64,000 nucleotides of DNA, from assembly GCA_963854835.1 (NCBI GenBank), contig OY978526.1, positions 63,899,765 to 63,963,764 on the forward strand. The letters run 5' to 3'. This document shows, piece after piece, positions 60,394-64,000 of the stretch (position 1 is its first letter; each line of letters starts with the position of its first letter). The stretch is from Megamerina dolium (lineage: Eukaryota; Arthropoda; Insecta; Diptera; Megamerinidae). Under the pieces are notes generated by a model. That model had not been told where the DNA came from, ran no database searches, and was given only the letters and a program-made list of their open reading frames with translations. The translations under genes and the position numbers were made by a program.

Positions 60394-61015
60394 ATATGGG
60401 ATCGCCGATTAATCCAAAGTGAGTATTAAATATTATTATCTGAGTTATTCTACTGGAATCTTTCTCAAACTTCAAAAGCGTTTTTCTCAAAACTCCTTTT
60501 GTTGAGGTGGTTGACACGATATCTCAAGTTCTATCTGACCGATTCCTCTGAAATTTTGTGAGAATCTTCTTTATATATCTTTTTATCACCTGGACCTTGG
60601 ACTTTAAAAAATTTTAATTCTAAGTATTTTTAAAAAATTCGTAAAGGTCGAAAAACAGGGGTAAAAAAAAATTTTGTTTCAAGTGGTCGCCATTTTGTGA
60701 ATTTTTTTTTTTTTTTGGCCGAGGTCCAAGAGATAGCGACATCTTTACTGATTGAGAATTTTTTTATTTGTTTGATTTAGATCACTACAAGGGTTGGAAT
60801 CATGTCAACCAGGGAGCACCGTTTGACTGGCAACCCACTTCACCGGCCTGTCATTGGATGAATTTTTGACTTTTTTTTTTTTAATTTTTTTTATATACTT
60901 TAAAAATCAATAAATATTATATATAAGAAAATGGATAGTAAAAATGTTTTTAATTTTTTTTTTATCCTAGTTTGAAAAATACCCAAAAAGTAGGGCTCTA
61001 GATCAGAATACCCCC

Positions 61016-61871
61016 TTAAATATTACTTATACTTATAAAACAAACCGTATGACAGAAAATATATAAGTCAAAATATTTATAAATATTCAAAAACTATGTA
61101 AATACTATAAAAATGCATTTTTATGTAAATGCTATAGCAATGTACGTGCATTGAAAAATAGTAGGTGTGAGTGTACAATATACGATATTAATGCATATCA
61201 GCAGCATAAATTTCAATGAGGTAAATTACTATCTTATACAATTTTTGTCTGGCCATTGACTCTTCTTGAAATAACTTTATCAGGTATATAAAACAGGAGA
61301 TCCAAGCTGGTTATAAGGCGTTGGCGATGTAAATGGTTTAGAGCACAAAATAGCATGCGAGATGGCGAAATGATCGCCAAAAAGTAGAATGTCGAATTAG
61401 TCCAATAAATGGTTAGAAATGAGCAGAGCTTGAACAACTTAACGCCATATTCGTAAAATGCATTGTCGGTAAAAAAAGGGAGACTAGGCCACAGGCTGCA
61501 ATATATGGGGTATGATAAAGACAAGCCAGGACCTAACCCCAAAGTATTGGGTATTAAGGGGGAGGAGTTTTAGTGTATATGACGCCATTAATTAGTATTA
61601 TTATTACTTTGTATAAACTTTGTAGTGCAGAAAACCATCCATCAATTTGCACAAGGTTGCTCAAGATGTAGTCGCAAATTGAATTAATGTTATAAATGAA
61701 TTGCCAATAAAGAAATACTTATAAATATGTTTTTTAAAATGCATTTTATATAAAATTAAATAAAAATTAAAAATAAACTATGAATGATTATAAAATGAAA
61801 TAAAGAGTGAAAAGAAAATATGTATATATTTGATAATATTTTTCATAAAATTACACATTTAAGTAACCTAC
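61016..61871. other. Non-coding DNA
   Basis: A 102-codon minus-strand open frame (61234-61542) shows no domain or recognisable family and is not called a gene. Confidence 0.4.
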
Positions 61872-62001
61872 TTGTTCTTATTGCTGCTGTAGTCGCTGAC
61901 GTTTTATTGCTTTGTTTGCTGTCACTATTCTCACTATTACTGCCACTCGGACGGCCGCTAATTAAATTGTCATCCAATGAGATACCATCCAACCAATGCA
62001 T
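61872..62001 (-). CDS. Probable alternative (distal) first coding exon
   Basis: ATG at 62001 with an in-frame TGA upstream. It encodes MHWLDGISLDDNLISGRPSG, then a Ser/Asn-rich SNSENSDSKQSNKTSATTAA. GC-richer and codon-like against its AT-rich surroundings. A plausible donor, ACAA/GTAGGT, at 61871 leaves phase 1. An alternative donor, ATA/GTGAGA, inside the exon gives the same phase. Phase 1 fits exon 3 of the host gene at 20787, skipping exons 1 and 2. It could instead be the start of another gene whose next exon I cannot see. Confidence 0.5.
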
Positions 62002-63755
62002 GACATTATTTATTCAATTTACAATAATTTGTATTTAATTATTTATTTATTTTCGTAGTAAGTATCATTATTGAAATTTTTTGTTTATTTTAGAGTGCTC
62101 ATCATTTTCATGATCATCGTGATAGTCATCACAATCATTATAATGGTTATACTAGTAACAAGTGGGAATAATACCAATAAACTAGTATTTGGTTTTATTT
62201 TATATTTCTTTTGAATTATTTTATGAATTATTTTTAATTGTATTTTTTCTTTAATTAGTTGGATACATTTGACATCGTTTTTCCGTTTAATATTTTATGA
62301 TGGTTTTTTTTTTCTTTCGTGGTATTTATGACAGGCATATCATTTCTCTCTTTTTCCCTTTTTAAACCTCTTTCGCTTGTTTTGTTAAATTAATAATTAC
62401 TGCCAACTCAAATAATGCTAATATTTTGCATATGCAGGATTCCTATATACATAGCAGTTAACAATCATTTATTTTAAGATAATTTCATTAAATTTTGATT
62501 GGAAAATATACCAACATAATGTTGTCTTTTTTTATAGACTATATATTTTTATATGACACATTTACTAATTATTTTTTCTTTCGATTTTTCGATTTTTTTC
62601 ATTGTATTTTATATTAAATTTTTATAGATTTTATTGACACTTTTATTTAGTCGCATTTAGTAGGTATATAAATATAAATTTTTTTCGATTCGTTGATTCC
62701 ATATCATACTGAAAAACATTTCAAAAAACATTAATGATTATTAATATTTTTTTTTTTTTTTATTTCATATAATCATTTAGTAACTTTATTAAATACTTAT
62801 TAGGTTGTCAAAAAAGTCGTGACACTTATTTAGCGTGGCAAAGTTCAATTAATGATGCATACACCTATACTGGCTATTTTGAAGTAGAATTATCGATGAG
62901 ATGCTGTTTGTTAGTCTCATTTGAATCGAATAATATACTACTGAAGTCATTTTGCAAGGAACAAAATAAATGGTGTTCGAATGGCGTAAAGTATAGTGTC
63001 GTAAAGTAGTACAAATCTGCAGCAATTTTTTACGAGTCACCAAACTCGTAGGCGTAGGGAGAGTCTCATATTGTCATCTACATATTTTCGTGTGTAAAGC
63101 GTGAAAAACACATTCAAGAATATACTTTTGTAAGTAACTTCAGTAACTTCATAAACCAAGTTCCAATTTGAGAGGTGTACCTTTTTGAGCGTAAAGTAAG
63201 AAAAATGCATTCACACACATACTTTGGTATAGAAGATGGAGTGGAGCTAAATACCCAATTTTATTACAAAGCATTATATTTTCGCATGTGAAGAATGAAA
63301 AACGCATCCAATAACATACTTTTGTATGGAAGGTAGGAGTAGTTTTGATCCAATTTCGCCTATCCACGAACTCAACTGTTTGTAGGCTAAAATAATATTA
63401 ATTGCAGCTTTTTAGTTTAATAGGGCCATAATTACGGCAGTTTTAATGACAACAGACGCACAGATAGACAGACAGAAAAACAAACATACGGAAAGACATT
63501 GCAAAATCGATACAAATTGTGAATCATATATGCCACATCTCCTTAGAGATGGTGTAGAAATAGACTTACATTACTTTCAAAACTGCCTATATTGCGAAAT
63601 GGCACAAATGGGTTATTCATTTCCAAATTCCAGAAATTATCTATTAAAACCTATAGCACTTGACGCCATATGTTGCAAAATACGCCATGATTTTTCCTCC
63701 AATGCAATATTTATATTGTATATATATTATAATTTTGAATATAGAAGAAAAAAAA
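62002..63755. other. Non-coding DNA with an old repeat
   Basis: A mariner-like end (AGGTTGTCAAAAAAGTCGTG at 62803) without a partner, and an old repeat related to 21061 at 63060-63420. No gene recognised. Confidence 0.45.
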
Positions 63756-64000
63756 AATCTCCTTACAGTCGGCTGGGGCCGACCAAACTATACCCTGCAT
63801 ATGTAGATTTATATATAAAAAGTTTACTCGAATATCCAATTTTTCTTTTATTTCCACTTTTCGAGAAACAATTTTTGCATATACTACTAATTTACACACA
63901 AAATATGGTTGACTTTGACGAAGTAAAAGGATTTTAAGATAATTCCGAGGCTTAGTATGGGAGCTATATAAAAAGTGGGCGTGGCTTACTATTTTCTAGT
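63756..64000 (-). mobile_element. DINE-1/mini-me-like Helentron, copy 4 (cut by window end)
   Basis: The first 245 bp match copy 1 almost exactly, including the terminal hairpin and TATACCCTGCATA. The rest lies beyond the window. Confidence 0.8.

Noticed and set aside
61234..61542. 102-codon open frame on the minus strand
   Set aside because: No domain, no splice context and no repeat or family resemblance; length alone is weak evidence.

Overview
This is a eukaryotic, AT-rich window from a fly. Exons have short GT-AG introns, coding runs are rich in Gln, His and Ser, and most of the DNA is transposon relics. Several mariner elements belong to the rosa (DD41D) group, first described from tephritid fruit flies, so a tephritid is a reasonable guess. 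That guess is inference, not proof.

Host gene: one multi-exon gene lies on the minus strand. Seven coding exons join in frame from an ATG at 28799 to a stop at 16566 (28799-28672, 23814-23726, 20787-20558, 20475-19986, 19927-18555, 18272-17460, 17402-16566). They total 3960 coding bases, or 1319 residues. The protein has a basic N-terminus, a short charged coiled coil near residues 74-110, an acidic Cys-rich patch, and a long low-complexity tail rich in Pro, Ser, Gln and His. I do not recognise the family. Two further putative first coding exons (31136-31097 and 62001-61872) have an in-frame stop just upstream and end in phase 1. That is the phase exon 3 accepts, so the gene may have alternative promoters and span about 45 kb.

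Mobile DNA: (i) a DD34D mariner at 327-1532; (ii) five rosa-type elements, of which the copy at 46261-47565 is the most complete, with one nonsense codon; (iii) a tRNA-derived SINE family with clear target duplications at 4.6, 8.3, 14.2 and 45.6 kb; (iv) four copies of a DINE-1/mini-me-like Helentron, two of them nearly identical and 4.1 kb apart; (v) two TTAA-flanked non-autonomous elements; (vi) a 520 bp MITE with 35 bp inverted ends; (vii) decayed non-LTR retrotransposon pieces, including one inserted into a (TA)n tract. The remainder is introns, simple repeats and unannotated AT-rich DNA.

How it fits together: the host gene is the only cellular gene I can support. Nearly everything between 28.8 and 62 kb, and below 16.5 kb, is transposon-derived or featureless. 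If the distal first exon belongs to the gene, its large 5' intron is where most of the transposons have accumulated.
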